A DNA stretch of 64,000 bases from CAYRDC01 sp964422925. GTDB taxonomy: Bacteria > Bacteroidota > Bacteroidia > Chitinophagales > S012-47. The position numbers and the translations under genes are program-made. Numbering within the stretch: position 1 is the first letter of the stretch; the number at the start of each line of letters is the position of its first letter. This document shows positions 1-9,615 of this stretch, piece after piece. The DNA is taken from the NCBI GenBank assembly GCA_964422925.1, contig CAYRDC010000006.1:62001-126000 (forward strand), given 5' to 3'. The notes below the pieces were generated by a model. The model was not told where the DNA came from. It did not search any database and saw only the letters and a program-made list of their open reading frames with translations.

Positions 1-1
1 T

Positions 2-511
2 GTATTGCGGGTTTGCCGCAACGGCCGGCACATCCAAAAGGAAGATGCCCCGAAATATTACAATGAAATTGGCATTGGCATTGACTTTACGGCCCGCGAC
101 ATCCAGCAGAAATGCAAGGAAAACGGATGGCCCTGGGAAATCGCCAAATCCTTTGACGGTTCGGCTCCCGTGAGCCCCATGTACCCGCTGGATGAATTTG
201 ATGATATTTTTAATCTTCCCTTCAGCCTGAAAAAAAACGGGGAAATTGTGCAGGAAGGAAATACGGCCGATATGCTTTACGATTTCAACGCGCTGATCAG
301 CCATATTTCCAACTATTTTACCCTGAATATTGGCGACCTTATCTTTACCGGAACCCCGGAGGGAGTTGGCCCGGTGAAAAGCGGAGACGTTTTGGAAGCC
401 TTTATCGGAACCCGCAGCATGATGACTTGCCTGGTAAGAAGCCCGGATGAGCAGCAAAAAAGAAAATACCGAAACCGAGAAGCCCGGACAGGCCAGCATT
501 CGTCTTCCTAA
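2..511 (+). CDS. Fumarylacetoacetate hydrolase (FAH) family protein, 3' part
   Basis: The window opens inside this gene, so about 169 C-terminal residues are visible and the start lies upstream. The frame carries the FAH-fold signature of a central FTARD segment, an AKSFDGSAPVSP stretch, and the C-terminal GDLIFTGTPEGVGPV loop that lines the metal-dependent active site. Family members hydrolyse or isomerise C-C bonds in 2-oxo/acylpyruvate-type substrates, usually as cytoplasmic dimers. The substrate cannot be read from sequence alone. Its last 65 bases overlap the predicted start of the next gene in another frame, so the two are probably co-transcribed. Confidence 0.85.
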   Translation, partial: VLRVCRNGRHIQKEDAPKYYNEIGIGIDFTARDIQQKCKENGWPWEIAKSFDGSAPVSPMYPLDEFDDIFNLPFSLKKNGEIVQEGNTADMLYDFNALISHISNYFTLNIGDLIFTGTPEGVGPVKSGDVLEAFIGTRSMMTCLVRSPDEQQKRKYRNREARTGQHSSS

Positions 512-2552
512 AAAAGACATATTGCTGAAGGCTTACCGGTTGATGGCATTAGCCAACCGGATGGCCAGTCTGTACGATGAAAACCGGGAGATCACCCGCT
601 ACGTGCACAGTACCAGTCGCGGGCATGAAGCCATACAACTGGCCGCGGCTTTCCAACTGAAACCCTGGGATTACGCTTCCCTGTATTACCGCGATGAATC
701 CCTGCTGATCGGTCTGGGGTTCAGTCCTTATGAATTGATGCTGCAGCTGCTGGGCAAAGCGGAGGATCCCTTCAGCGGTGGCCGCCTGTATTACAGCCAC
801 CCGAGCGTACGCAGAGAGGACATGCCCCTGATCCCCCATCAGTCAAGCGCCACGGGCATGCAGGCCATTTCCGCCACGGGTATGGCACAAGGGATCGCCT
901 ACCTGGAGAAACAAGGCCTGTTGCAGGCCAAGGAACCCCCGGTGGTTTTATGTTCGCTGGGAGACGGTTCGGTGACCGAAGGAGAAGTGGCTGAAGCCTG
1001 GCAATTTGCCGTTTTGCACCGCCTGCCTATCATTTACCTGGTGCAGGACAACGGCTGGGGCATATCGGTAACAGCCGGGGAAGCCCGCGCCATGGATGCC
1101 TATGAATACGCGGCTGGTTTCAAGGGGATGAAGCGCATGCGCGTGGACGGCAGCCTGTTCCCCGAATCCTGGAATACCATGCAGGAAGCTTTTGACTATG
1201 TCCGCACCAAACGCAAACCGGTGCTTGTGCATGCCCGGGTTCCCTTGCTGGGTCACCATACCTCCGGAGTGCGCAAGGAATGGTACCGGAGCCCTGAAGA
1301 CCTGGAGCGCCACCAAAAGGATGACCCCTTACCGAAACTGTACCAGCTGTTGCGGTCAACGGGTGTGCCCGAATCTGAACTCCAGGCTTTGCAAACCCAG
1401 GCAAAAAACCAGGCGGAAGAAGATTTTCAACGGGCAGTGAAAGCACCCGATCCACCTCCGGAAAGCCTTTATGATCATGAATTTGCCCCGACCCCCGTCA
1501 CACACGAGGCAGGTCAGCGTAACGGTGGAGGCGAACCAGTGGTCATGGTGGATGCCGCCTTACATGCCATGGACGAAATCCTGGCGGAATACCCGGAAGC
1601 AATTTTTTTCGGCCAGGATGTAGGCAAACGGCTGGGCGGGGTTTTCCGCGAAGCGGCTACCCTGGGTGATAAATATGGTGATGAACGGGTGTTCAATACA
1701 GCCATCCAGGAAGCCTACATCATTGGCAGCACGGCCGGATTGTCAGCCGTGGGCGTTAAGCCAATCGTAGAGCTTCAGTTCGCGGATTACATCTGGCCGG
1801 GCATTAACCAGCTGGTTACGGAACTGGCCAAATCCTGCTACCTGACAGCCGGCAAATTTCCGGTGCAGGCGCTGATCAGAATCCCGACCGGTGCTTATGG
1901 CGGGGGCGGGCCGTACCATTCAGCCAGTGTGGAATCTTCCCTGCTGCCCATCCGGGGTTTGAAAATCGTTTACCCCTCCAACGCTGCTGACATGAAAGGT
2001 CTGATGAAAGCGGCCTTCCTCGATCCCAACCCGGTCATCATGCTGGAGCATAAAGGCCTGTACTGGTCCAGGGTGCCGGGAACCCGGGAAGCCCGCATGC
2101 CGGACCCCGGCAGGGATTATATCATCCCGCTGGGAAAAGCCAATACTGTCCAGCAGGCGGATAAGGAAAAAACCGGGAACGGGGAAACCCTGTGCGTGAT
2201 AACTTACGGGATGGGTGTGCACTGGACCCGGAATGCTTCCAAAGACTTCCCCGGACAGGTGGAAATCGTTGACCTCCGCACATTGAACCCGCTCGATGAA
2301 GAATTGGTTTATGAAAGCGTCAGGCGGCACGGCAAATGCCTGGTACTGACCGAAGACACCTGGCTTAACAGTTTTGCTGAAAGCCTGGCCGGCCGCATCA
2401 GCCGGGAATGTTTTACGGGCCTGGATGCCCCGGTCGAGGTGCTGGGCTCGGAAAATGTCCCGGCCGTACCGTTGAATATACAATTGGAAAACACCATGCT
2501 CCCGGGCGTGAAAAAAACCCGGGAAGCCATTCAAAAATTGCTGGAGTACTAA
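447..2552 (+). CDS. 2-oxoacid dehydrogenase E1, fused alpha and beta subunits
   Basis: This 701-residue protein joins an E1 alpha domain (about residues 25-330) to an E1 beta domain (about 365-701). The thiamine diphosphate motif is visible as GDGSVTEG at 172-179 followed by DNGW at 201-204. The beta half starts near VVMVDAALHAMDEIL and has the AIQEAYIIG and GAYGGGGPYHS regions of transketolase-like beta subunits. The enzyme decarboxylates a 2-oxoacid (pyruvate or a branched-chain 2-oxoacid) and passes the acyl group to a lipoyl E2. An E2 gene lies 52 kb away at 54880-56127; no E3 is in the window. The ATG at 447 lies inside the preceding gene; a later start is possible, because the first 20 or so residues look unstructured. 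Substrate choice is not resolved. Confidence 0.88.
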   Translation: MSSKKENTETEKPGQASIRLPKKDILLKAYRLMALANRMASLYDENREITRYVHSTSRGHEAIQLAAAFQLKPWDYASLYYRDESLLIGLGFSPYELMLQLLGKAEDPFSGGRLYYSHPSVRREDMPLIPHQSSATGMQAISATGMAQGIAYLEKQGLLQAKEPPVVLCSLGDGSVTEGEVAEAWQFAVLHRLPIIYLVQDNGWGISVTAGEARAMDAYEYAAGFKGMKRMRVDGSLFPESWNTMQEAFDYVRTKRKPVLVHARVPLLGHHTSGVRKEWYRSPEDLERHQKDDPLPKLYQLLRSTGVPESELQALQTQAKNQAEEDFQRAVKAPDPPPESLYDHEFAPTPVTHEAGQRNGGGEPVVMVDAALHAMDEILAEYPEAIFFGQDVGKRLGGVFREAATLGDKYGDERVFNTAIQEAYIIGSTAGLSAVGVKPIVELQFADYIWPGINQLVTELAKSCYLTAGKFPVQALIRIPTGAYGGGGPYHSASVESSLLPIRGLKIVYPSNAADMKGLMKAAFLDPNPVIMLEHKGLYWSRVPGTREARMPDPGRDYIIPLGKANTVQQADKEKTGNGETLCVITYGMGVHWTRNASKDFPGQVEIVDLRTLNPLDEELVYESVRRHGKCLVLTEDTWLNSFAESLAGRISRECFTGLDAPVEVLGSENVPAVPLNIQLENTMLPGVKKTREAIQKLLEY

Positions 2553-2622
2553 ACCGTATTCTTCCGGCAATGATTAATTTAGCGGCAAAAATTTTTAACC
2601 CTTTATTTGATAAGAACACTTC

Positions 2623-3885
2623 ATGCCTCGAACATTCACATCCGAATCGGTTTCTGAAGGGCACCCGGACAAGGTGGCCGACCAGATATCCGATGCCATA
2701 CTCGATCATTTCCTGGTGCAGGACCCCAACGCGAAAGTGGCCTGCGAAACCTTGGTTACCAAGGATTTTGTGGTGATCAGCGGTGAAACCAAAAGCACTG
2801 CCAACGTGGATATTCCGGCCATAGCCCGGGAAGTGATCCGGAAAATCGGCTATACCAACGGTACGAAAGATTTTGATGCCGATACCTGCAGCATTATGAA
2901 CCTGCTGCATGAACAATCCAGTGATATCCGGCAGGGAGTGGAAAAAGGCACAGGCTTGCATAAGGAGCAGGGGGCCGGAGACCAGGGCATGATGTTCGGC
3001 TACGCCTGTAATGAAACGGAAAATTACATGCCCCTGACGCTCGATATGGCTCACCTCATCCTCCTGGAACTGGCCCGGGTAAGGAAAGAAACTGATCTGA
3101 TGCCATATCTTGGCCCGGATGCCAAGTCGCAGGTTACGGTTCGCTACAACGGACAGGGACAAGCCGAAGGTATTGAAAACATCGTCATCTCCACCCAGCA
3201 TGAAGAAATTTACAAGGGGGATGACGACCGGACACGGGAAAAAATCCGGGAAGACATCGAGCAGATCATTTTCCCGCGCATCCTTAATCAGCTGCCGGAA
3301 CGCCTGCAGCCTGTATTTGAGAATTACGGGAACCTGCTGGTCAACCCTACCGGTCGCTTTGTGGAAGGCGGACCGGGCGCTGACACCGGGCTAACAGGCC
3401 GGAAAATCATTGTAGACACCTACGGGGGCAAGGGCGCCCATGGCGGGGGAGCGTTTTCCGGTAAAGACCCCTCCAAAGTGGACCGCTCCGCTGCGTACGC
3501 GGCCCGGCACATCGCCAAAAACCTGGTGGCTTCAGGTGTAGCAGACGAGGCACTTGTGCAGGTTGCTTACGCTATCGGTTATCCCGAACCCGTGGGATTT
3601 TATGTCAACACCTACGGCTCCTGCCACACAGGCCATAGCGATGAAGAAATCGAAAACATCCTCAAAGGGCTTTTCGATATGCGGCCCGCTGCCATTATTG
3701 AACGGCTTAAGCTCAAAGAACCCATTTATTTCCGGACCGCTTCCTACGGTCACATGGGGCGCCAGCCCCGCATGGCCGAAATGACCTTCCACGTAAACGG
3801 CCAGACCGTGCAGAAACAGGTTGAACTGTTTACCTGGGAAAAACTGGATATGGTGGATGAAATCCGGAAGGCTTTCGGACTGTAG
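2623..3885 (+). CDS. metK: S-adenosylmethionine synthase
   Basis: MetK makes S-adenosylmethionine from methionine and ATP in the cytoplasm. The 420-residue frame has the full set of family motifs: SEGHPDK near residues 11-17 with the catalytic His14, the GAGDQGMMFGYA loop, and the phosphate-binding GGKGAHGGGAFSGKD loop, followed by the DRSAAYAARHIAKN helix. Length is slightly above the usual 385-400 residues, with a short insertion near residues 185-215. It follows the E1 gene by 70 bases, where no SAM riboswitch fold is apparent. It ends 11 bases before the convergent T9SS gene. Confidence 0.97.
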   Translation: MPRTFTSESVSEGHPDKVADQISDAILDHFLVQDPNAKVACETLVTKDFVVISGETKSTANVDIPAIAREVIRKIGYTNGTKDFDADTCSIMNLLHEQSSDIRQGVEKGTGLHKEQGAGDQGMMFGYACNETENYMPLTLDMAHLILLELARVRKETDLMPYLGPDAKSQVTVRYNGQGQAEGIENIVISTQHEEIYKGDDDRTREKIREDIEQIIFPRILNQLPERLQPVFENYGNLLVNPTGRFVEGGPGADTGLTGRKIIVDTYGGKGAHGGGAFSGKDPSKVDRSAAYAARHIAKNLVASGVADEALVQVAYAIGYPEPVGFYVNTYGSCHTGHSDEEIENILKGLFDMRPAAIIERLKLKEPIYFRTASYGHMGRQPRMAEMTFHVNGQTVQKQVELFTWEKLDMVDEIRKAFGL

Positions 3886-3896
3886 AACGCCCCGGT

Positions 3897-6566
3897 TCAG
3901 CGCAGCAGGGTTACATTGCCTTTCTTCTGAACTTCCTCGTTATTTAGTGGAAACCGTATGGTCAGCGTAAAAGCGTAAGTGCCCACGGGCTGGGGTTTTC
4001 CGTTTAGGGTACCGTCCCAGGGACCGGTTCCGTCATACAACAACTCTCCCCAGCGGTTGAATATCTGCAGCCGTAATATTTCGTACGGGCCGGAGGGAAC
4101 AAAAAACACATCATTTCTCCCGTCCCCATTGGGACTGAACGCGTTGGGCACCGGCAAATCCAGGTCAGGCAGCACGATGATGGTTACCGTATCGGTATCC
4201 GCGCAACCGGCATTTTTCGTGGACACCACAACCACCGTGTAGGTAGTGGTGGTATCGGGCGTGGCCACGGGTGAGGGAGAATTCGGATTGTCCAACCCTG
4301 TTGGCGGTGACCAGGTGTAGGTATAGCTGCCCGGGGGCGAAACGTTGACATTCAGGTTCACCGAAGATCCGATGATAATGACCTGCTGCGTTCCGGCATC
4401 TATGACCACTGCGGGGTCTTCCGCCACGGTGACGGTCAGGGTATTCACGCAGCCCAGGTTATCGGTCACGGTTACCGTATAGGTTCCCGGACCGAGGTTC
4501 TGTGGATCTTCCACGGTGGCCCCGTTGGACCAATTGAAAGTATACGGAGGCTGTCCTGTATCCACGTTCAGGTCGATCCAGCCGTCCCCCGCCCCGGGGC
4601 AGGTGGCATTGTGAGGCGTGGCAGAAAGCGCCAGGACATTGTCCACCCCGACAAACACTGAATCCCTGCTGATGCAGCCGTTCGCATCCGTGACAATCAC
4701 CTTGTACCAGCCGGACGACAGGTTGGTGGCAGTGGGGGTAAACTGCAGGGGGTTGGTATCCCACTCATAAGTATATGGGGGCAGCCCCCCGCTCACAGAT
4801 ACGGTGGCCGACCCATCGGAGCCTCCCGTACAGAAAGCATTCACCGCTGACAGGAACAACACCGGGAGCGGGTTTACGGTAATTGTCCCGGTTGACTGGG
4901 AAGATTCCCCGCAGGTGTCGGTTACGGTGCAAGTGTAGGTAGTGGTGGATGACGGAGAAACGGTAATGGATTTCGTGGTCTGCCCTCCGGGCGCCCAGGA
5001 ATAGGTATAGGGCGGTACGCCCCAGTAGCCGAAAGCCGTCAGCGTGGCACTGTCGCCCAGGCACACAGAGGTGGAACCCGTTACATTGCTTTCGATGGTG
5101 CGTGCCTCAATGGTAATCCGCCAGGTACCGATGCGCATCACATGGCAGGCCGTGTCGCAACCCGTCAGGTTGCAGGAGCAATGCGCGTTGCGCATCTCAA
5201 AACTGATGACATGGTCCGGGCAACTGGGCGGCAGGCAGTTGATGGTATTGAACATGGGAATGGTATCGCCATAGCAGGTGCCCGGCAGGTCGCTTTGCGG
5301 TGGCGTGGTGCACGACCAGTAACCCGTGGCGCTCGGACTGGTTCCGCAGGGGCCTACGATCCGGAACCAGGCTTCTTTCTTTATACAATTGGCATTAAAC
5401 CCGCAGCCGTTGATCTTACTGACAAACCGGGCATCAAAATAAGCATTGGTCAGGGTCGATTTGCCCGGCACAGTAACCACCAGCGTGTACGGGCAATAAT
5501 TGGTGAGATTATAGCATGTGGTATTGAATCTGAATCCCATGTTGCCGGATGAAAAAGTGTCCGTGCCGATCACCAGCGGATCTACCGTAACCGGGTACGC
5601 CCGGTCCGGTTCATTCATCCAGGCCGTATTCACTTTCAGCCGGAACCGGTAATGCCGTGCATCTGCCCGGATAAGTTCGTATCCGATATGGTTCGGCCCG
5701 TGGTCGAAGAGGCTGTCGCGCAGGTCAGGCGCCTTAATGGTAAGCCAGGTCTTCCGGTGGCTGTCCCGGAGCAGCAGGTCCCCGTTCCAGGTGTCGTCCA
5801 TCGTGTAAAACCCGTTGCTGCTATCCTTTTCCAGGGTGTAACCGGCCGGTACTTCAAGGGTTTCTTCCCAGACAAGCCACCCCTGCCCGGCAGGAAGTTT
5901 CAGCGGTTTGCTAATAATGTAATCGGTTTCCACCTCGCCCTGTTGCACCAGTTCCCTCCGGTAAATCCCGTCCCAGGCCGATACATTCACCAGCCCGTCC
6001 GTCCCCGCGTGGTAACTGGAAAGGTCGGCAGGACCGAAATCCTTCCGGCCGGTTTCCCATTCAAAATACAGTTGTGTATCCTGGTTAAACCGGAATTCAT
6101 GCCCATCCTGCAACACCATAGCAGTGTATCCCCGGTTCAAATCGATTTTTACGGGAACCGGTTGATTGGGCGCGGCAAAAACACCCGACTGCCCGGGCAC
6201 GGGCCGAAGGTGGGGATCAATGGTTATCCACTGCCCCGCATGGTTCAGGTAATGCATGGGACCGTAGGACTTCTGCACATAAAAAACCTTTCCCCCCGTG
6301 CCGTTTTTAATAAAATACCGGCTGTCCGCGGTTCTTTTCTGGATCAGCTCGCTGCAATCGCTGCATTGGGCATTCCAGGGCTTTTTCCCGTATTCCGGGT
6401 GACTCTGAAAATCCCTGGGCGTCAGTTCATTTAATTCAGGCGTGATGCGGGCGGGTTCTTCCGGTTCAAAGTACCAGAAATTATAGTCGTAATCCGACAG
6501 GCTTTGCTGCGCAAAACCTGTCGCGGCCGGCAACAGGAAACATATGGAAAGGGCCAAAAATCTCAT
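3897..6566 (-). CDS. T9SS type B sorting domain protein with SprB-like repeats
   Basis: An 889-residue secreted or surface protein. The N-terminus is a signal peptide ending in GFAQ. Residues to about 330 are an uncharacterised region rich in Trp and Tyr. A cysteine-rich stretch follows (about 345-490). Then come PKD/SprB-type modules, each with a paired Cys and the YTYxW / GTYTVTVTDNLGC pattern. The C-terminus is a gliding-motility-associated CHU_C (type B) sorting domain: PNAFSPNGDGRNDVF, then IFNRWGELLY, ending in GNVTLLR. Such domains direct export through the type IX secretion system and surface attachment. It lies 13 bases from the upstream T9SS gene on the same strand, so the two are probably an operon. 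Ligand or substrate is unknown. Confidence 0.9.
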   Translation of the reverse strand: MRFLALSICFLLPAATGFAQQSLSDYDYNFWYFEPEEPARITPELNELTPRDFQSHPEYGKKPWNAQCSDCSELIQKRTADSRYFIKNGTGGKVFYVQKSYGPMHYLNHAGQWITIDPHLRPVPGQSGVFAAPNQPVPVKIDLNRGYTAMVLQDGHEFRFNQDTQLYFEWETGRKDFGPADLSSYHAGTDGLVNVSAWDGIYRRELVQQGEVETDYIISKPLKLPAGQGWLVWEETLEVPAGYTLEKDSSNGFYTMDDTWNGDLLLRDSHRKTWLTIKAPDLRDSLFDHGPNHIGYELIRADARHYRFRLKVNTAWMNEPDRAYPVTVDPLVIGTDTFSSGNMGFRFNTTCYNLTNYCPYTLVVTVPGKSTLTNAYFDARFVSKINGCGFNANCIKKEAWFRIVGPCGTSPSATGYWSCTTPPQSDLPGTCYGDTIPMFNTINCLPPSCPDHVISFEMRNAHCSCNLTGCDTACHVMRIGTWRITIEARTIESNVTGSTSVCLGDSATLTAFGYWGVPPYTYSWAPGGQTTKSITVSPSSTTTYTCTVTDTCGESSQSTGTITVNPLPVLFLSAVNAFCTGGSDGSATVSVSGGLPPYTYEWDTNPLQFTPTATNLSSGWYKVIVTDANGCISRDSVFVGVDNVLALSATPHNATCPGAGDGWIDLNVDTGQPPYTFNWSNGATVEDPQNLGPGTYTVTVTDNLGCVNTLTVTVAEDPAVVIDAGTQQVIIIGSSVNLNVNVSPPGSYTYTWSPPTGLDNPNSPSPVATPDTTTTYTVVVVSTKNAGCADTDTVTIIVLPDLDLPVPNAFSPNGDGRNDVFFVPSGPYEILRLQIFNRWGELLYDGTGPWDGTLNGKPQPVGTYAFTLTIRFPLNNEEVQKKGNVTLLR

Positions 6567-6579
6567 CAGGGTGTCGTGC

Positions 6580-9492
6580 TTATCTGATCAGCGTAACATT
6601 GCCGTATTTCTGTACTACCTGCCCGTCCAGCGATGCCCCCCGGACATAAAAAGTGTAGCTGCCCATGACCTGGGGCTCGCCTTTGTAAGTGCCATCCCAA
6701 CCCTGCTGCAGGTCGTTTAAGATGGACGGGTCATCAGAATAGTATATTTCTTCGCCCCAGCGGTTGTAGATATGCACTTCCAGGGTTACGATATTGCCGG
6801 AACCAAAAATGTTCAACACATCATTCAGGCCGTCCCCGTTGGGTGTGAAGGCATTGGGCACCTCAACCCACACACCGCATTCCTTTCCATTGACATCGAA
6901 ATGATGCTCATCATTGCAAATTTTAGACGGATCCAGGATAGTAACCGTGTAAAACCCGGTGTCGCTGACGGTAATGATCCGTGTGGTTTCCCCGGTGCTC
7001 CATAAATAATCCAGGTTTTCCGGTCCGGCATCCAGCTGAACACTTTCCCCGGGGCAGATCTCCAGGGTATCCTCCAGGATTTGCGGGTACTCCACAAAAA
7101 CGGTAACCGTGTCGCGGCTGCGGCAATTTCCCTGGTTGTTGACATTGATATGGTAAGTAGTCGTCTGGTCCGGATGCACCACGAGACTGTCCTTCAGCCC
7201 CAGTGTGAACCCACCGCTCGACCATTGGTAAAAGCCCTGTCCGGGAATGGTATGCAGCGTAATTTCATCGCCCACGCAAATGGTGGTGTCATTGCCGGCA
7301 TCCACCAGTGGAAAATCATACACGGTAATTTCCTTGTACCCGTTGTCCAACCCGCACTGGTTCAGGGCGGTAATGCTGATGATATAGGTTCCCGCGGTAT
7401 CCCAAACCATGGAGGCCACATTGTTGGACGTATCGGCCAGGGTACCGCCACCGGCATCCCATTGATAATAGGTTTCATCCTGGAAGGGGACGTGGAAATT
7501 TATAGTATCCCCCACGCAAACCCGTATCGGACCGATGATATTCACATTGGGCGGGGTCAGGATATCGATGGTGACCGCATCGGACCACGGCCCGTAACAG
7601 CCGAAATTGATCTCCCGTACCTTGGCGGTAAACGGCCCGGCATACCCCGTGAAATCTATGTATATCGGGTCAGACGGCCAGATGAACGGGTTATTGTTAT
7701 TGAACTGCCATTCATACTGCGACTGGTTATTGTATGGCAGGAATAATATGTTTCCGATATCCCCGGAACACAGCGCTGAATCCGAAGGAATGAGTATTGG
7801 CGGGTTTTCGCTCGGGGCCCCTATGGTCAGGCGCACAAGGGACCCGAGCAGGTCGAAGGGCATGGAAGAACTGTCGGCTATGATACGGATATAATACATG
7901 CCCGGGACAATGCCCATAGCCAGCAATTGCGGCAGCGGAGGCGCGTAAACAGTGAAACTGGTGGAAGCCGTGTCGAACGTGGCGCCCAGACCGCCTGTAT
8001 TCACCACTGCGAAGGTCTGGCTGTTATGCACTTCTACGCTGAACTGGTTGCCCTGGTAATACTGGGCGTTGTTATTCCAGGTGTTAATATCCACATCAAT
8101 CGTAGCCGAGTCTCCGTTGGATTCATTGATACACAAGTGGATATCCTGCATTTTGTTGGTGGTGATATCACATTCCTTGATGCAGAACGGGCCCCAGACC
8201 GAACCAATGGCAGGCGGACTGGAAGAAACCACCCGGATATAATAATTGCAACCGGGCGGAACCACCGGAATCAGGCCGCTGACGCTTCCGGGCGGCATGC
8301 CAGGGTAAGCATTCGGATCCGGCACACTCCCGATAATGTATGGGTTCGCGAAACTCCCTGAAGAGTCAGACAGTTCGGCTGTATAAACATTATTGGCATT
8401 GTACACACCCGTGGAATTAAACGGCACGTCAATCACACTGTGGATACAGACAGAATCCGTCCCGATCATGGTGACCACCGGCTGGTGGGTGGTGATGATA
8501 TTCGGGCAATCAATAACTTCGAAACAGGCGCTCTCAATGCCGAAAATAGCCGGAGGCGGAGACACCCGGTTCATCCGGATTTTGTAGCAGGTATCGGCTA
8601 CCACTGTGGAGGGGATGCCAACCAGCACAGCCCCGCTGGTCAGGTACGTGTTAAAAGTAATGACCCCGAGGTTGGTTGGGTTGCTGAAAGAGCCGCCCGG
8701 GCCGGATAATTCATATTCGTAGGTTCCGTAGCAAAGCGTGTCGGATATATTGAAAAACACAATCAGGTTGCTGCCGCGGCACACCGGGTTGGGCGACACG
8801 TTGGTAATGGTAATGTCCACCGGGTGGTTCACCGGGTCGTAGGAACCGACTACAATGATATCGTCAATGGAAAAGGAAGTGCTGGCCTGCCCCCCCACAC
8901 CGGTATTTACCCAGCGAAACCCGAAACGGAGGTCTTCCACATTGTCAAAAGCCGGGTTCTGGATCACTTCATACTTCCAGTGATCCTGGTTGAAATACTT
9001 GTTGGCCCCGGTTTTGGTCCAGGGACCTCCGTTAACGCTGTAATACACTTCCCCGTAGGCATTGGGATTTCCCTCGCACAGAAAGAAAAAAGTAAGTTTC
9101 ACATCGTAAATGGCCTTGGTGCAAATACCGGAAGTTAGTTCCACAAACCGGTCGGAAGGGGAAGTTGGGTCATAATTGGCATTGGCGATGGAATTGTTCT
9201 GAGCCGCCACCACGTCATGGATGTGCAGATACTGGGAAAAAGGTGCGTTGGCAATGGTGCCGCTTACCGTGCTGTCCTGGGAAATGGTATTGGAATACAG
9301 GGGGGCCCCGATATACTCGTTATTGATTACCCACTGATTATTGCCAATGGAAGTACCGACTGAACCGCTGTTCAGGGTGAATGTACTGCCGCCCTGGTCG
9401 AAGGTTTCCGCAAAGAGTTGGATATTCTGGCTGTAGCCGTTGTAGGTCATTCCAATAGCCAGCCACAGGGCGATTGCGTAAATAATCCTCAT
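6580..9492 (-). CDS. T9SS type B sorting domain protein, large secreted
   Basis: I place the start at the ATG at 9492 because the signal peptide MRIIYAIALWLAIGMTYNGYSQ begins there; the frame is open 25 codons further upstream without signal-peptide character. The 970-residue product has an N-terminal beta-sandwich-like region that includes FSIDDIIVVGSYD, reminiscent of adhesin or carbohydrate-binding modules. Several Ig/PKD-like modules follow, such as DTTICVGDEITLH. The C-terminus is type B: PNAFTPNGDGLNDVLNI, IYNRWGEEIYY, GNVTLIR. The role is probably adhesion or binding at the surface. It shares strand and a 13-base spacing with the next type B gene. Confidence 0.9.
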   Translation of the reverse strand: MRIIYAIALWLAIGMTYNGYSQNIQLFAETFDQGGSTFTLNSGSVGTSIGNNQWVINNEYIGAPLYSNTISQDSTVSGTIANAPFSQYLHIHDVVAAQNNSIANANYDPTSPSDRFVELTSGICTKAIYDVKLTFFFLCEGNPNAYGEVYYSVNGGPWTKTGANKYFNQDHWKYEVIQNPAFDNVEDLRFGFRWVNTGVGGQASTSFSIDDIIVVGSYDPVNHPVDITITNVSPNPVCRGSNLIVFFNISDTLCYGTYEYELSGPGGSFSNPTNLGVITFNTYLTSGAVLVGIPSTVVADTCYKIRMNRVSPPPAIFGIESACFEVIDCPNIITTHQPVVTMIGTDSVCIHSVIDVPFNSTGVYNANNVYTAELSDSSGSFANPYIIGSVPDPNAYPGMPPGSVSGLIPVVPPGCNYYIRVVSSSPPAIGSVWGPFCIKECDITTNKMQDIHLCINESNGDSATIDVDINTWNNNAQYYQGNQFSVEVHNSQTFAVVNTGGLGATFDTASTSFTVYAPPLPQLLAMGIVPGMYYIRIIADSSSMPFDLLGSLVRLTIGAPSENPPILIPSDSALCSGDIGNILFLPYNNQSQYEWQFNNNNPFIWPSDPIYIDFTGYAGPFTAKVREINFGCYGPWSDAVTIDILTPPNVNIIGPIRVCVGDTINFHVPFQDETYYQWDAGGGTLADTSNNVASMVWDTAGTYIISITALNQCGLDNGYKEITVYDFPLVDAGNDTTICVGDEITLHTIPGQGFYQWSSGGFTLGLKDSLVVHPDQTTTYHINVNNQGNCRSRDTVTVFVEYPQILEDTLEICPGESVQLDAGPENLDYLWSTGETTRIITVSDTGFYTVTILDPSKICNDEHHFDVNGKECGVWVEVPNAFTPNGDGLNDVLNIFGSGNIVTLEVHIYNRWGEEIYYSDDPSILNDLQQGWDGTYKGEPQVMGSYTFYVRGASLDGQVVQKYGNVTLIR

Positions 9493-9615
9493 GTACCAAA
9501 CTTTAAAAGAATCCCACACGGTATTTAACAGACAGGATTGTAATATTAGGGAAATTCTCCCGTACATAAAAATGAATTTTGTTAAGAATGCAACCCCCGC
9601 TGAAGGTTAATCCGG

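Noticed and set aside
2553..2622. SAM riboswitch before metK
   Set aside because: The 70-base gap is AT-rich with no stable helices or SAM-binding core.
2413..3201. Minus-strand 262-codon frame
   Set aside because: It is antisense to the E1 gene end and metK; codon use reflects the opposite strand.
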